Notes: generated by a model from the letters alone, not told the origin. Shown: positions 7,415 through 18,279, counted from the stretch's first letter. The stretch is 43,387 bases of DNA from Betaproteobacteria bacterium (GCA_029884335.1 JAOUIA010000029.1:1-43387); one strand, 5' to 3'. Translations and numbers: made by a program.

Positions 7415-8707
7415 GTGCCACGTCGTCGTTCCCCTTCCGCCGCGCGCCGGCGGATCCCGGTGCAAGCCGCTGCCGCGTACCTGTTCGCGCTCGCGGCGCT
7501 CGTGCACGCGCCCGCGCCGCTGGCGCAATCGCCCGTGCCGCTCACGCTCGCCGAGGCGCAGCGCCTCGCGCTGCAGCGCTCGCCGCAGCTCGCCTCGCAG
7601 TCGGCGATGGCCGAGGCGTCGCGCGAGATGGCCGTCGCGGCCGGCGAGCTGCCCGACCCGCAGGTGTTCGCGGGGATGGAGAATCTCTCGCTGAGCGGCG
7701 CGGACGCCTGGACGCTGCGCGACGGGATGACGATGGCGCGCATCGGCGTCATGCAGGAGTTCCCGCGCGAGGCGAAGCGGCGGCTGCGCAGCGAGCGTGC
7801 GTTGCGCGAAGCCGAGCGCGTCGAGGTCGTCGCGCAGGCCGATGCGCTGTCGATCCGCCGCGAGACGGCCGCCGCGTGGCTGAATGCGCACTACGCGCAA
7901 CGCGCCGAGCGCGCGATCGCCGCGCAGATCGCCGAGGCCGAGCTGCAGGCGGCGTTGGCCGGCGCGGCGTACCGCTCCGGCCGCGGCGCGCAGGGCGACG
8001 TGCTCGCTGCCCAGTCCGCCCTGATCGACCTGCGCAACAGGAAAGTGGAGGCGCAGCTGGCCGCGCGTCGCGCGCGCATCGCGCTCGCACGCTACGTCGG
8101 CAACGAGGCGGACCGGCAGCTCGCCGAGCCGCCTGCCCTCGACGCCTTGCCGGAGCCGGTCGAACGGCTGGTCGCCGTCGATTCGCAACCCGAAGTGCGT
8201 CGCCTCGAGGCGCAGGCCGCCGTGCTGGACACCGAGTCGCGCCTCGCGCGCGCCAATCGCGACCCGGACTGGAGCGTGGAAGTGTCCTACGGCTACCGCT
8301 ACAACAACCCCGACATGGTCTCGGTGATGCTGCGCATGCCGCTGCCGTGGTCGCCCGGCACGCGGCAGGACCGCGAGCACGCTGCGAAGCTCAAGGAACG
8401 CGACGCCGCCGGCGCGATGCGCGAGGACGCGCGGCGCATGCGCGTGGCGGAGGTGCGGCAGATGCTCGCCGAGTGGGACGCGATGCGCGAGCAGGCGCGC
8501 GCGATCCGCGACGAGCTGATCCCGCTCGCCCGCGCGCGCACCGAGGCCGCGCTCGCGTCGTACCGCGGCGGCGCGGGCACGCTGGCGGCGGTGCTCGAAG
8601 CGCGCCGCGGCGAGCTCGAAGCGGACATCGCGCTCATCAACGCCGAACAGGCAGCCGCGCGCAGCTGGGCGTGGCTCGCGAACCTGACCCCGGGGGAGCC
8701 CCGATGA
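7415..8707 (+). CDS. cusC: Outer-membrane efflux factor, TolC/CusC family
   Basis: This 430-residue protein is the outer-membrane channel of the tripartite Cu/Ag efflux pump. It has a signal peptide ending near AQS at residue 37-39, then the LTLAEAQRLAL opening of the OEP domain, and two long helical hairpin repeats (about 45-230 and 240-425), as in CusC/CzcC. It lacks the N-terminal lipobox cysteine of E. coli CusC, so it is probably not lipidated. The GTG start at 7415 is supported by AGGAGG at 7404-7409. Its stop overlaps the next start in ATGA (8704-8707). Confidence 0.88.
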   Translation: MPRRRSPSAARRRIPVQAAAAYLFALAALVHAPAPLAQSPVPLTLAEAQRLALQRSPQLASQSAMAEASREMAVAAGELPDPQVFAGMENLSLSGADAWTLRDGMTMARIGVMQEFPREAKRRLRSERALREAERVEVVAQADALSIRRETAAAWLNAHYAQRAERAIAAQIAEAELQAALAGAAYRSGRGAQGDVLAAQSALIDLRNRKVEAQLAARRARIALARYVGNEADRQLAEPPALDALPEPVERLVAVDSQPEVRRLEAQAAVLDTESRLARANRDPDWSVEVSYGYRYNNPDMVSVMLRMPLPWSPGTRQDREHAAKLKERDAAGAMREDARRMRVAEVRQMLAEWDAMREQARAIRDELIPLARARTEAALASYRGGAGTLAAVLEARRGELEADIALINAEQAAARSWAWLANLTPGEPR

Positions 8708-10266
8708 AGACCTCTGACCTGCAACGCGGCCTCTCCGCAGTCGCGATCCTCGCCGCGCTCGCGCTCGCGGCGCTCGCCGCCTTCGCCGGCTACTGGTACG
8801 GGACGCATAGCCCGGCCGAGGCGCCGCAGCCTGCTGCGCCGGACGGCGGCAAGGCGCTCACCGACGCGAGCGGCCGCCGCGTGCTGTACTGGCACGACCC
8901 GATGGTGCCGGGGCACAAGTTCGACAAGCCGGGCAAGAGCCCCTTCATGGACATGCAGCTCGTGCCCGTGTACGCGGACGAGGGCGCCGACGAGGGCAGG
9001 GTGACGATCAGCCCGCGGCTGACGCAGAGCTTCGGCGTGCGCACGGTCGAGGCGAAGTCGGGCTCGCTGCCGTCCGGCTTCACCGCGGTGGGCGCGATCG
9101 CCGTCGACGAGCGCACGTTGACCGGCGTGCAGTCGCGCGTGCAGGGCTTCGTCGAGCGGCTGCACGTGCGCGCGACGTTCGAGGGCGTGCGTGCGGGACA
9201 GCCGATCGCCGACCTCTTCGTTCCCGAGTGGGTCGCCGCCCAGGAGGAGCTGATTGCGCTCAAGCGCTCCGCGCAGCCCGGGGTCGACGCGCTGGTGGAC
9301 GCCGCGCGCAACCGCCTGCGCCTCACCGGCATGCCGGAGGCGGAGATCGCGCGCATCGAGCGCGAGGGACGCACGTCGGGACGGGTCACCGTGACCGCGC
9401 CTGTCGGCGGCATCGTGTGGGAGATCGGCGCGCGCGACGGCCAGGCGGTGATGCCGGGGACGAACCTCGTGCGCATCGCGGGCCTGGGTAGCGTGTGGCT
9501 GATCGCCGAGGTGCCGGAGGCGCAGGCGGCGCAGCTCGCCGTCGGCGCGCAGGTGGAGGCGCGCAGCGCCGCGTACCCCGATCGCGCGTTCAAGGGCCGC
9601 GTGGAGACGCTGCTGCCCGAGGTCAACGCCGCCACGCGCACCGTGCGCGCGCGCATCGTGCTCGCCAACCCCGGCGGCACGCTGAAGCCCGGCATGTTCG
9701 CGACCGCGACGTTTGCCGGGCCCGAAGCCAAGGCCGCGGTGCTCGTGCCCTCCGAGGCGGTCATCCGCACCGGCACGCGCAGTGTCGTCATCGTCGCCGA
9801 AGGCGAGGGAAGGTTCGCGCCGGTCGAAGTCGAGACGGGCCGCGAGTCCGGCGACATGACCGAGATCCGCAAGGGCATTGCCGCGGGCCAGCTCGTCGTC
9901 GCCTCGGGGCAGTTCCTGATCGACTCCGAGGCGAGCCTCAAGGGCGTGCTGGCGCGGATGAACGTCGCCGGCGAGGCGCCGGCCGCGGGCGCGCAGTCGG
10001 GCCACGGCGGGCAGGCCGCCTCGGGCGCGGTGCGGCACAAGGCGTCCGGCGTCGTGCGCGACGTCGACGGCGGCGAGGTGTTCATCGAGCACGGGCCGAT
10101 CGAGTCGGCCGGCATGGGGGCGATGACGATGGGGTTCAAGGCGCCCGCATCCGGCGTGCCGCCGGCGGTGAAGGAGGGCGTGCGCGTCGACTTCGAGTTC
10201 GCCGTCACGCCGAAGGGCGAGTTCCAGCTCTCGTCGATCGCTCCGGCGCAGGGGCGCAAGCCGTGA
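8704..10266 (+). CDS. cusB: CusB-like periplasmic adaptor with N-terminal metal-binding domain and C-terminal CusF domain
   Basis: A 520-residue membrane-fusion protein linking CusA to CusC. Order: N-terminal membrane segment (about 10-35), a heavy-metal-binding domain [12 protein letters not shown]...MDMQLVPVY (about 62-92), barrel/lipoyl/hairpin regions of the adaptor (about 100-430), and a CusF-like OB domain (about 444-513). Compared with E. coli CusF, the Cu(I)/Ag(I) ligands are kept (His463, Met474, Met476) but the capping Trp44 is replaced by Met471 in GMGAMTM. In E. coli CusF is a separate chaperone; here donor and adaptor are one chain. Both junctions are 4-nt overlaps (ATGA before, GTGA after), so the three genes are co-translated. 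Confidence 0.9.
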   Translation: MKTSDLQRGLSAVAILAALALAALAAFAGYWYGTHSPAEAPQPAAPDGGKALTDASGRRVLYWHDPMVPGHKFDKPGKSPFMDMQLVPVYADEGADEGRVTISPRLTQSFGVRTVEAKSGSLPSGFTAVGAIAVDERTLTGVQSRVQGFVERLHVRATFEGVRAGQPIADLFVPEWVAAQEELIALKRSAQPGVDALVDAARNRLRLTGMPEAEIARIEREGRTSGRVTVTAPVGGIVWEIGARDGQAVMPGTNLVRIAGLGSVWLIAEVPEAQAAQLAVGAQVEARSAAYPDRAFKGRVETLLPEVNAATRTVRARIVLANPGGTLKPGMFATATFAGPEAKAAVLVPSEAVIRTGTRSVVIVAEGEGRFAPVEVETGRESGDMTEIRKGIAAGQLVVASGQFLIDSEASLKGVLARMNVAGEAPAAGAQSGHGGQAASGAVRHKASGVVRDVDGGEVFIEHGPIESAGMGAMTMGFKAPASGVPPAVKEGVRVDFEFAVTPKGEFQLSSIAPAQGRKP

Positions 10267-13200
10267 TCGCCAACGTCATCCGCTGGTCGGTCGCCAACCG
10301 CTTCCTGGTCGTCCTGTGCTCGCTTGGCCTCGCCGTGTGGGGCATGTGGGCGGTGTGGCGCACGCCGGTCGACGCCATTCCCGACCTCTCCGACGTGCAG
10401 GTGATCATCCGCACGACCTACCCGGGGCAGGCCCCGCAGATCGTCGAGAACCAGGTCACCTACCCGCTGACGACGACGATGATGTCGGTGCCGGGAGCGA
10501 AGGCCGTGCGCGGCTACTCGTTCTTCGGCGACTCGTTCGTGTACGTGCTGTTCGAAGACGGCACGGACCTCTACTGGGCGCGCTCGCGCGTGCTCGAGTA
10601 CATGAACCAGGCGGCCTCGCGCCTGCCACCGCAGGCGAAGCCCGCGATCGGCCCCGACGCGACGGGGGTGGGGTGGATCTACCAGTACGCGCTGGTCGAC
10701 CGCAGCGGCCGCCACGACCTCGCCCAGTTGCGCGCGCTGCAGGACTGGTTCCTGCGCTACGAGCTGAAGAGCGTGCCGAACGTCGCCGAGGTGGCGACGG
10801 TGGGCGGCATGGTGCGCCAGTACCAGGTCGTGCTCGACCCCGACAAGCTTCGCGCCTACAACGTGACCCCTGCCAGGGTGATCGAGGAGCTCAAGCGCGC
10901 GAACGCCGAGGTCGGGGGCTCGGTGCTGGAGCTGGGCGAGGCCGAGTACATGGTGCGCTCCAGCGGGTACCTCAAGTCGCTCGAGGACTTCCGCAACACG
11001 CCGCTGTCGGTCTCGGAGCAGGGCGTGCCCGTGCTGCTGGGCCAGGTCGCGCGCGTGCAGGTCGGACCCGAGCTGCGCCGGGGCATCGCGGAGCTCGACG
11101 GCGAGGGCGAAGTGACCGGCGGCATCGTCGTGATGCGCAGCGGCAAGAACGCGCTGGCGACGATCGACGCGGTGAAGGCGAAGCTGCAGCAGTTGAAGCC
11201 CGGGTTGCCGGCGGGGGTAGAGGTCGTGCCGGTCTACGACCGCTCGGACCTGATCAAGCGCTCGATCGCCACCGTGGAGAACACGCTGCTCGAGCAGTTC
11301 GCGGTGGTCGCGGTGATCTGCGTGGTGTTCCTGTTCCACCTGCGCAGCGCGTTCGTCGCCATCGTCGCGCTGCCGCTCGGCGTGATGGCGGCGTACATCG
11401 TCATGTACTACCAGGGCATCACCGCGAACATCGTGTCGCTGGGCGGCATCGCGATCGCCATCGGCGAGATGGTGGACGCGGCGGTGGTGATGGTCGAGAA
11501 CGCGCACCGGCGCCTGGAGGCGTGGCAGGACGCGCATCCCGGCGAAGCGCTCGAAGGCGACGCGCGCTGGAAGGTGATCACCGACGCCGCGGTGGAGGTG
11601 GGGCCGGCGCTCTTCTCGTCGCTGCTCATCGTGACGATCTCGTTCGTGCCGGTGGTCGCGCTGGAAGCGCAGGAGGGCAGGCTGTTCGCGCCGCTCGCGT
11701 TCACGAAGAGCTACGCGATGGCGGCGGCGGCGGGCATCTCTGTCACGCTGGTTCCCGTGCTGATGGGCTACCTGATCCGCGGCCGCGTGCCGACGGAGCA
11801 GCGCAACCCCGTCAACCGCTTCCTCGTCTGGACGTACCGTCCGCTGCTCGACGCCGTGCTGAAGGCGCCGTGGCTGACGATCTTCCTTGCGGTGGCGCTG
11901 GCGATCGCCACGCTGTGGCCCGCGGCGAAGCTCGGCGGCGAGTTCATGCCGCCGCTCGACGAGGGCGACCTGCTGTACATGCCCACCGCCCTGCCGGGCC
12001 TGTCGGCCGGCAAGGCCGCGGAGCTGCTGCAGCAGACCGACCGCATGATCAAGTCGGTGCCCGAGGTCGCGCGCGTGTTCGGCAAGGCGGGGCGCGCGGA
12101 GACGGCCACCGACCCTGCGCCGCTCGAGATGTTCGAGACGGTGATCCAGTTCAAGCCGAAGGAGCAGTGGCGGCCGGGCATGACCTCCCGGATGCTGATC
12201 GACGAGCTCGACCGCGCCGTCAAGGTGCCAGGGCTTGCCAACGTCTGGGTGCCGCCTATCCGCAACCGCATCGACATGCTCGCCACCGGCATCAAGAGCC
12301 CGGTCGGCATCAAGGTGTCGGGCCCGAGCCTCGCCGAGATCGACAAGGTGGCCGCGGAGATCGAGCGCGTCGTGAAGGCAGTCCCTGGCGTCTCCTCGGC
12401 GCTGGCCGAGCGGCTGACCGGCGGGCGCTACGTCGACGTGACGATCGATCGCGCGGCGGCCGCGCGCTTCGGCCTCGCCGTCGACGACATCCAGGCGGTG
12501 GTGACGGCGGCGATCGGCGGCGAGAACGTCGGCGAGACGGTCGAGGGCCTGCAGCGCTTCCCGATCAACGTGCGCTACCCGCGCGACTGGCGCGACTCGA
12601 TCGGGGCCTTGCGCGACCTGCCGATCGTGACGCCGCGCGGCGCGCAGATACGCCTCGGCGACGTGGCCGGCGTGCGCGTCAGCGACGGCCCGCCGATGGT
12701 GCGCAGCGAGAACGCGCGGCCGTCGGGCTGGGTGTACGTCGACCTGCGCGGACGCGACCTCTCCGGCTCGGTGAAGGCGATGCAGCAGGCGGTCGCCCGC
12801 GAGGTGAAGCTGCCGGCCGGCTACTCGATCGCGTGGTCGGGGCAGTTCGAATACCTCGAGCGCGCGACCGAGCGGCTCAAGGTCGTCGTGCCGGCGATGC
12901 TGGCCATCATCCTCGTCATGCTCTACCTCACGTTCCGCCGCATCGACGAGGCGCTGATGATCATGGCGATCCTCCCGTTCTCGGTGATCGGCGGCGTGTG
13001 GCTGCTCTACGCGCTCGACCACAACGTGTCGATCGCCAGCGCGGTCGGGTTCATCGGGCTGGCCGGCGTCACCGCCGAGTTCGGCATCGTGATGCTCGTC
13101 TACCTGAAGCAGGCCTGGGAGGAGCGCGTCGCGAAGGGCGAGTCGGGCGAGGCGGCGCTGCTCGACGCGATCCGCGAGGGCGCGGTGTTGCGCGTGCGGC

Positions 13201-13448
13201 CGAAGGCGATGACGGTGGCCACCACGGTGATCGGGCTGCTGCCGATCCTGTGGGAGACCGGCACCGGCTCGGAGATCACGCAGCGCATCGCGGCGCCGAT
13301 GATCGGGGGCATGATCACGGCGCCGCTGCTGTCGATGTTCGTGATCCCGGCGGCGTACTTCCTCGTGCGCAGGCGCTCGGCGCGGCGGCCGGCGGCAGCC
13401 GCCAGGAGCGGCACCCCTAGCGTGGCGGCTTCGATCGCCGGGGCGTGA
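10263..13448 (+). CDS. cusA: CusA-type Cu(I)/Ag(I) RND efflux transporter
   Basis: A 1061-residue inner-membrane pump that expels Cu(I)/Ag(I) with proton-motive force. Sequence follows E. coli CusA closely and keeps its numbering: the three-methionine metal site is intact at Met573 (LLYMP), Met623 (PLEMFET) and Met672 (RNRIDML), and the proton-relay residues Asp405 (GEMVDAA) and Glu939 (TAEFG) are present, with Lys981 in the place of Lys984. This argues for monovalent copper or silver and against a Czc-type divalent pump. The GTG start at 10263 overlaps the cusB stop. The 3' end overlaps the convergent LysR gene by 32 nt. Confidence 0.94.
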   Translation: MIANVIRWSVANRFLVVLCSLGLAVWGMWAVWRTPVDAIPDLSDVQVIIRTTYPGQAPQIVENQVTYPLTTTMMSVPGAKAVRGYSFFGDSFVYVLFEDGTDLYWARSRVLEYMNQAASRLPPQAKPAIGPDATGVGWIYQYALVDRSGRHDLAQLRALQDWFLRYELKSVPNVAEVATVGGMVRQYQVVLDPDKLRAYNVTPARVIEELKRANAEVGGSVLELGEAEYMVRSSGYLKSLEDFRNTPLSVSEQGVPVLLGQVARVQVGPELRRGIAELDGEGEVTGGIVVMRSGKNALATIDAVKAKLQQLKPGLPAGVEVVPVYDRSDLIKRSIATVENTLLEQFAVVAVICVVFLFHLRSAFVAIVALPLGVMAAYIVMYYQGITANIVSLGGIAIAIGEMVDAAVVMVENAHRRLEAWQDAHPGEALEGDARWKVITDAAVEVGPALFSSLLIVTISFVPVVALEAQEGRLFAPLAFTKSYAMAAAAGISVTLVPVLMGYLIRGRVPTEQRNPVNRFLVWTYRPLLDAVLKAPWLTIFLAVALAIATLWPAAKLGGEFMPPLDEGDLLYMPTALPGLSAGKAAELLQQTDRMIKSVPEVARVFGKAGRAETATDPAPLEMFETVIQFKPKEQWRPGMTSRMLIDELDRAVKVPGLANVWVPPIRNRIDMLATGIKSPVGIKVSGPSLAEIDKVAAEIERVVKAVPGVSSALAERLTGGRYVDVTIDRAAAARFGLAVDDIQAVVTAAIGGENVGETVEGLQRFPINVRYPRDWRDSIGALRDLPIVTPRGAQIRLGDVAGVRVSDGPPMVRSENARPSGWVYVDLRGRDLSGSVKAMQQAVAREVKLPAGYSIAWSGQFEYLERATERLKVVVPAMLAIILVMLYLTFRRIDEALMIMAILPFSVIGGVWLLYALDHNVSIASAVGFIGLAGVTAEFGIVMLVYLKQAWEERVAKGESGEAALLDAIREGAVLRVRPKAMTVATTVIGLLPILWETGTGSEITQRIAAPMIGGMITAPLLSMFVIPAAYFLVRRRSARRPAAAARSGTPSVAASIAGA

Positions 13449-14403
13449 CGGCGCCTCCGCGGCGCGGCGCGGCTGCTGGCTCGCCCTCCGCCGACTGCGC
13501 TTCCACTTCGCGCAGAATGTCCAGGAACGCGCGCGCCGCCGGCGACAGCGTGCGATCCCGGAGGTGAAAGATGCCCGCGCTCAAGCGCAGCACCGGCGCG
13601 TCGAAGTCGAGCGTCACCAGCCGTCCGGCGGCGAGGTCCGCGGCGAGGATCGGCATGGTTGCCGGAAACACGGCATCGCTCGCGCGCACGATGCCGAGCC
13701 CGAGCGCCGCGGCGTTCACCGCGATCTGCGGGACGGCCTCGGTCGGCCTGCGGCCTTTCGGCAGCGTCCCGTGGCCCGCCAGGTACGCGGCCGGCGTGCC
13801 GTGCAGCACCGTGGTCACCAGAGGGTAGTCGAGAATCCGTGCCAGGGTGAGCCGCGCCTCCCGGACGAGCGGGTGACCAGGCCGGCAGGCGAAGTGGAAG
13901 CGCCGCGCGGCCAGCCGCTGTACGACGAGCCGCGGGTCCTTCTCGAGGATCTCGAACCCGGCGACACCCACGTCGGCCCGTTCGGCGAGCACGTCGCGCA
14001 GCACCTGTGCCCCTTCGGCCTCCATCAGGCTGATCCGCAGGCGGGGATGCTTCCGCGACAGGCGGCCAATCGCCTCAGCGACGAACGTCTCGGCAGGGTA
14101 GGGGCCGGCGGCGACAGCCAGCGTGCCGGCGTCGAGCCCGGCGAGCGCGCGGATTTCCCGTCGCAGGTCTGCCTCGCGCTGCAGCACCGAGGCGCCACGC
14201 TCGAGGAGCAGGCACCCAAACGTCGTGGGGACGACGCCCCGCGGCGTGCGGTCGAAGAGCCGCACGCCCAGCTGCCGCTCGAGCGAAGCGACGCTGCGCG
14301 AGAGGCTCGGCTGCGACAAGCCGAGCGCCTCCGCAGCGCGGGCGAAGTTGCGATGCGCACCCACCGCGAGCGCGTGCTCCAGCAGCCGGAATTCGATGGC
14401 CAT
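13417..14403 (-). CDS. LysR-type transcriptional regulator
   Basis: A 328-residue regulator. The N-terminal winged helix-turn-helix (about residues 3-60; [19 protein letters not shown], then LFDRTPRGV) is canonical, followed by a two-lobed effector-binding domain (about 90-300) and a basic Pro/Arg tail. It is divergent from the outer-membrane protein gene at 14505, with a 101-nt shared region that contains a perfect 18-bp palindrome, so it most likely controls the porin/DUF3604 cassette. Its 3' end overlaps cusA tail-to-tail, which I take as chance packing. The inducer is unknown; an aromatic or ester compound fits the neighbours. Confidence 0.9.
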   Translation of the reverse strand: MAIEFRLLEHALAVGAHRNFARAAEALGLSQPSLSRSVASLERQLGVRLFDRTPRGVVPTTFGCLLLERGASVLQREADLRREIRALAGLDAGTLAVAAGPYPAETFVAEAIGRLSRKHPRLRISLMEAEGAQVLRDVLAERADVGVAGFEILEKDPRLVVQRLAARRFHFACRPGHPLVREARLTLARILDYPLVTTVLHGTPAAYLAGHGTLPKGRRPTEAVPQIAVNAAALGLGIVRASDAVFPATMPILAADLAAGRLVTLDFDAPVLRLSAGIFHLRDRTLSPAARAFLDILREVEAQSAEGEPAAAPRRGGAVTPRRSKPPR

Positions 14404-14443
14404 GCGTACAGCGTATCACGGTAGTTCCCGAGCGGCATTGGAC

Positions 14444-14461
14444 GCATCGCGCGCGCGATGC
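14444..14461. promoter_or_regulatory. 18-bp perfect palindrome in the LysR/porin divergent region, candidate operator
   Basis: GCATCGC-GCGC-GCGATGC is perfectly symmetric and lies 40 nt upstream of both flanking starts. It does not have the plain T-N11-A centre of many LysR boxes, so the assignment is tentative. Confidence 0.35.
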
Positions 14462-14504
14462 GAGACTCGCGCGCGAACCCGAACCCGCTCCGGAGAACGA
14501 CGCC

Positions 14505-15494
14505 ATGACGTTGCAGGCCCGCTGTTGCCAAGGTGCCCCTTCGACCTCTCGATCGGCGATTCGCCTAGTCTCCGCCGCCGCCGGGCTCGCCGCAGCGCTT
14601 GCGTCCGCGCCTCTGGCCTACGCCGGCGAAGGCGGCGTGTCCCACGTCATGCCGGGCGCCAACGGAACGATGGTCGACCTGCCGCCGGCGGGACCGGGTT
14701 GGTTCTTCAAGCCGATGTTCGTCAACTACCAGGGCGACAATACGATCCGCATCCCGACGGCGGCCGGCATCGTCGCCAATGCGGACGTCACGACCAACAC
14801 GTTCGTCGTCGGCGGCGGCTACGGCTTCGAGCAGACGGTTCTCGGCGGCGCGCACTTCGGCGTCGCGGCATTCCTGCCGTACACCTGGGTCGACATCTCT
14901 GCGCAGACGGCAAGCGGCCTTCGCCGGATCGACAATTCGGTGTCGGGGCTCGGCGACGCCACGATCGTCCCCGTGATGCTGGCGTGGAAGTCCGGCGACT
15001 GGCAGTACGACTTCCTGCTGCCGATCTACGCGCCGACGGGGAGCTACGAACTCGGCCGGCTCGGCAACACCGGGCTCAACTACTGGACGTTCGACCCGAT
15101 CGTCGGTCTCGCCTACGCGAACGCGAAGTCGGGGTTCAACGCTGCGGCGCACGTGGGCTTGGCGATGAACACCGAGAACGACGACACCCAGTACAAGAGC
15201 GGCAACGTGCTGCACCTGGACGCTTCGATCCAGCAGATCTTTCCGCTCGGATCGGGATTCGCGAACGTTGGCATCGAGGGCTGGTACTTCCAGCAGGTCT
15301 CGTGCGACAGCGGCGCCGGCGCGACGCTCGGCTGCTTCAAGGGACGCACGGCCGGCGTGGGCCCGGTGCTGGGCTACATCCAGCCGATCGGCAAGGACAA
15401 GCTGATCTTCGAGTTCAAGTGGCTGCCCGAGATCGAGACCAAGAACCGGCTCAAGGGGGACTTCCTCTGGGCCAAGATGGTCTACAAGTTCTGA
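14505..15494 (+). CDS. Outer-membrane beta-barrel protein, phenol-degradation MetA family (PF13557-like)
   Basis: A 329-residue protein with a signal peptide (cleavage near ASAPLAYA-GEG, about residue 41) and alternating beta strands ending in the aromatic terminus MVYKF typical of outer-membrane barrels. Segments GGGYGFE, GLGDATIVPVML, LPIYAPTGSYE and WTFDPIVGL match the family found with aromatic catabolic genes and thought to import substrates. It opens a + strand cassette with the DUF3604 gene 35 nt downstream. GGAG about 10 nt upstream supports the ATG at 14505. The substrate is unknown. Confidence 0.8.
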   Translation: MTLQARCCQGAPSTSRSAIRLVSAAAGLAAALASAPLAYAGEGGVSHVMPGANGTMVDLPPAGPGWFFKPMFVNYQGDNTIRIPTAAGIVANADVTTNTFVVGGGYGFEQTVLGGAHFGVAAFLPYTWVDISAQTASGLRRIDNSVSGLGDATIVPVMLAWKSGDWQYDFLLPIYAPTGSYELGRLGNTGLNYWTFDPIVGLAYANAKSGFNAAAHVGLAMNTENDDTQYKSGNVLHLDASIQQIFPLGSGFANVGIEGWYFQQVSCDSGAGATLGCFKGRTAGVGPVLGYIQPIGKDKLIFEFKWLPEIETKNRLKGDFLWAKMVYKF

Positions 15495-15529
15495 CGCCGC
15501 TGCGGGCGACGTTGGATAGGAGATTGGCG

Positions 15530-17437
15530 ATGCGATCGAACCAGCGGAATTCTCACCGGGCCCTCGTGACCGCCGTGCTGCCACTCGTGCTCGCCGCGGG
15601 TGCTGCGCTTGCCCAGCAGGACGCGCCCGGCGCGCAGCCGAAGAAGTCGGGCTACTCGCCATACCCGGAGGTGACGCACCCGAACCGGGTGTACTTCGGC
15701 GACACGCACTTGCACACGAGCTTTTCGGCCGACGCGGGCATGATCGGGAACACGCTGGGTCCGGAAGAGGCCTACCGGTTCGCCAAGGGCGAGACGGTCA
15801 AGTCGTCGACCGGCGTGACGGCGCGGCTCGCGCGGCCGCTCGACTTCATGGTCGTCGCAGACCACGCCGAGAACCTTGGGCTGGCGCCGTTGCTGATGGC
15901 CAAGGACCCCGGGCTGATGGCCACCGAATTCGGCAGGGAGCTGCGCAAGCGCATCGACGCCGGCGACCTTCCCGGCGCATGGGACTACTGGTCCAAGGCG
16001 AAGTCCGCCGGCAAGGACCCGCTCGCCGGGCAGCAGCAGATCTACCGCACCGCGTGGCAGAAGCTGACCGACGCGGCGGAGAAGCACAACGAGCCCGGCC
16101 GGTTCACCGCCTTCATCGGCTTCGAGTGGACCTCCGCCTACGAGCGGAACAACCTCCATCGGAACGTGATCTTCCGCGGCGGCAAGAAGAATGCCGACAC
16201 CATCATCCCGTTCTCGGCCTTCGACTCCGTCGATCCCGAGGACCTCTGGAAGTGGATGGCGAGCTATGAGCAGAGGACCGGGGAGCAGCTGCTGGCGATT
16301 CCGCACAACGGGAACCTGTCGAACGGGCTGATGTTCGACCAGGTCACGCTCACGGCGAAGAAGCCGCTCGACCGCGACTACGCCCAGCGCCGCGCGCGGT
16401 GGGAGCCGCTCTACGAGGTCACGCAGATGAAGGGCACCGGGGAGGCGCACCCGCTGCTCTCGCCAAACGACGAATTCGCGAACTTCGAGATCTGGGACAA
16501 GGGCCAGCTCGGGCCGGCGCCGAAGACGAAGGACATGATCCCGCGCGAGTACGCGCGCGAGGCGTTGAAGCGAGGCATGGCCTACGAGGCGAAGTTCGGC
16601 GTCAACCCCTTCAAGTTCGGCATGATCGGCTCGAGCGATTCGCACACGTCGCTCGCGACGACCACCGAGGACAACTTCTTCGGCAAGGTCGCCGCGGTTG
16701 AGCCCTCGCCGGATCCGATCCGCTTCAACGAGGTCATCGGCGGCATCGGCGGGAAGCCCGAAATCGCAATCTACGCGCGACAGACGTCCGCCTCGGGCCT
16801 GGCAGCCGTCTGGGCCCGCGACAACACTCGCGAGGCGTTGTGGGACGCGATGGCGCGCAGGGAGGTGTACGCGACGTCCGGTACCCGGCTGGTCGTGCGC
16901 GTGTTCGCCGGCTACGACTTCTCCGCCAGGGACCTGGAGCGCTCGGATTTCGCCGCGAACGGCTACGCGAAGGGCGTGCCGATGGGCGGCGAGCTCAAGG
17001 CCGCGCCCGCCGGCAAGGCGCCGAACTTCCTCGTCGTCGCGCGGCGGGACGCCGACGGCGCCAACATCGACCGCCTCCAGGTCGTCAAGGGTTGGCTCGA
17101 CAAGGACGGCAAGCCGCAGGAGAAGGTCTACGACGTGGCGTGGTCAGGCAACCGCAAGCCGGGCAAGGACGGCAAGCTGCCACCGGTCGGCAACACGGTG
17201 AACGTGGCGGATGCGAGCTATACCAACGCGATCGGCGCGCCGTACCTCGCGACGCACTGGAAGGACCCGGCGTTCGACCCGAAGCAGCGCGCGTTCTACT
17301 ACGTGCGCGTGCTGGAGATCCCGACGCCGCGCTGGACGACGTACGACGCCAAGTTCTTCAAGGTCGCGCTGCCGAAGGACGTGCCGGCTTCGATACAGGA
17401 TCGCGCCTACACCTCGCCGATCTGGTACACGCCGTAG
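15530..17437 (+). CDS. Exported DUF3604 protein A, PHP-like metal-dependent hydrolase fold
   Basis: A 635-residue DUF3604 protein. The signal peptide ends near AAGAALA-QQ (about residue 28), so it should act in the periplasm. It keeps a set of metal-ligand motifs in PHP order: FGDTHLHTS (His60, His62), VADHAENLG, GFEWTSAYERNNLHRN, AIPHNGNLSN (His259), and GSSDSHTS (Asp370, His372). Known DUF3604 members have no established reaction; the motifs imply a phosphoester or ester hydrolase. The ATG at 15530 follows TAGGAGA. Protein B at 18280 is a paralogue with nearly the same motif series. Genes lie between two outer-membrane barrel genes, suggesting import and periplasmic cleavage of one compound class. 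Confidence 0.85.
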   Translation: MRSNQRNSHRALVTAVLPLVLAAGAALAQQDAPGAQPKKSGYSPYPEVTHPNRVYFGDTHLHTSFSADAGMIGNTLGPEEAYRFAKGETVKSSTGVTARLARPLDFMVVADHAENLGLAPLLMAKDPGLMATEFGRELRKRIDAGDLPGAWDYWSKAKSAGKDPLAGQQQIYRTAWQKLTDAAEKHNEPGRFTAFIGFEWTSAYERNNLHRNVIFRGGKKNADTIIPFSAFDSVDPEDLWKWMASYEQRTGEQLLAIPHNGNLSNGLMFDQVTLTAKKPLDRDYAQRRARWEPLYEVTQMKGTGEAHPLLSPNDEFANFEIWDKGQLGPAPKTKDMIPREYAREALKRGMAYEAKFGVNPFKFGMIGSSDSHTSLATTTEDNFFGKVAAVEPSPDPIRFNEVIGGIGGKPEIAIYARQTSASGLAAVWARDNTREALWDAMARREVYATSGTRLVVRVFAGYDFSARDLERSDFAANGYAKGVPMGGELKAAPAGKAPNFLVVARRDADGANIDRLQVVKGWLDKDGKPQEKVYDVAWSGNRKPGKDGKLPPVGNTVNVADASYTNAIGAPYLATHWKDPAFDPKQRAFYYVRVLEIPTPRWTTYDAKFFKVALPKDVPASIQDRAYTSPIWYTP

Positions 17438-17473
17438 ATCCGTGCATGGTGACCTTCGCCCACGTGGAGTGAG

Positions 17474-18259
17474 ATGTTGATGACTCCGTGTAAGGTCGCG
17501 GCGGCGCTCGTCGCGCTGCTGCTCGCATCCTCCGCCGTGGCGCAGGACGCCGGCGACGACGACCTCGCGGCCAAGGCCGCGGACCCCACCGCGTCGCTGA
17601 TGTCGTTCCAGCTGACCGACAACTACACGGCGAACTTCCACGGGATCGACGACACCGCGAACCAGCTGCAGTTTCGCGCCGTCCTTCCGTGGCAGGGCAT
17701 GGGGTACAAGCACATCCTGCGCATCACGCAACCTTTCGTGACCTCCGGTCCCGGCCGCACCGGCATCACGGACACGACGATCTTCGACCTGACGACGTTC
17801 GACGAGTCCTGGGGCCGCTGGGGCGCGGGCCTCGTCGTCCTGCTGCCGACCGGTCGCGACGGCCTGAGCGCCGAGAAGTGGGCCGTGGGGCCGTCGCTGG
17901 GTTTCGTCAACAGCAAGTCGTTCCCGGGCTGGAACGCCGGGCTGTTCCTGCAGAGCTACTTCTCGTTCGCGGGCGACGACGACGCGCCGCGCGTGGGCGT
18001 GCTCAACCTGCAGCCGATCCTGAGCCACCAACTTGGCGGCGGGCGATCGGTCTCGCTCGGCAGCTCGCAGCTCGTGTACGACACGGCGAACTCGCGCTGG
18101 GCGTCGGTGCAGTTCGGGCTCAATTACGGGCAGATCGTCACGGCGTTCGGCCACAAGTGGCGCCCGAACGTCGAGGCGGGCTACGAATTCCGCGACCTCG
18201 CCGGCAACCCGAAGTGGACGATCCGCGCCGGCCTCACGTTGCTCCTCCCCACGAACTGA
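17474..18259 (+). CDS. Outer-membrane beta-barrel protein of unknown family
   Basis: A 261-residue exported protein: signal peptide to about residue 24 (LLLASSAVA-QDA), then alternating hydrophobic strands (YKHILRITQPFV, WGAGLVVLLPTG, WAVGPSLGFV, AGLFLQSYFSF) ending WTIRAGLTLLLPTN. It reads as a small porin-like barrel related in style to transporters annotated beside catabolic genes, and is only distantly similar to the barrel at 14505. It is 36 nt after DUF3604-A and 20 nt before DUF3604-B, so it is part of the same transcript. The start is the ATG at 17474 after GGAG; ATG at 17480 is also possible. Confidence 0.7.
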   Translation: MLMTPCKVAAALVALLLASSAVAQDAGDDDLAAKAADPTASLMSFQLTDNYTANFHGIDDTANQLQFRAVLPWQGMGYKHILRITQPFVTSGPGRTGITDTTIFDLTTFDESWGRWGAGLVVLLPTGRDGLSAEKWAVGPSLGFVNSKSFPGWNAGLFLQSYFSFAGDDDAPRVGVLNLQPILSHQLGGGRSVSLGSSQLVYDTANSRWASVQFGLNYGQIVTAFGHKWRPNVEAGYEFRDLAGNPKWTIRAGLTLLLPTN

Positions 18260-18279
18260 CCTCCTCGGGACCTCCTGCG

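Noticed and set aside
8790-13022. Very long open frame (1410 codons) on the minus strand opposite cusB and cusA
   Set aside because: Product is Arg/His/Asp-rich with no fold signals; it is the usual antisense shadow of GC-biased genes, and the + strand frames match known families end to end.
10263-13448. CzcA-type (Zn/Co/Cd) assignment for the RND pump
   Set aside because: The three CusA methionines (573, 623, 672) are all present at matching positions.
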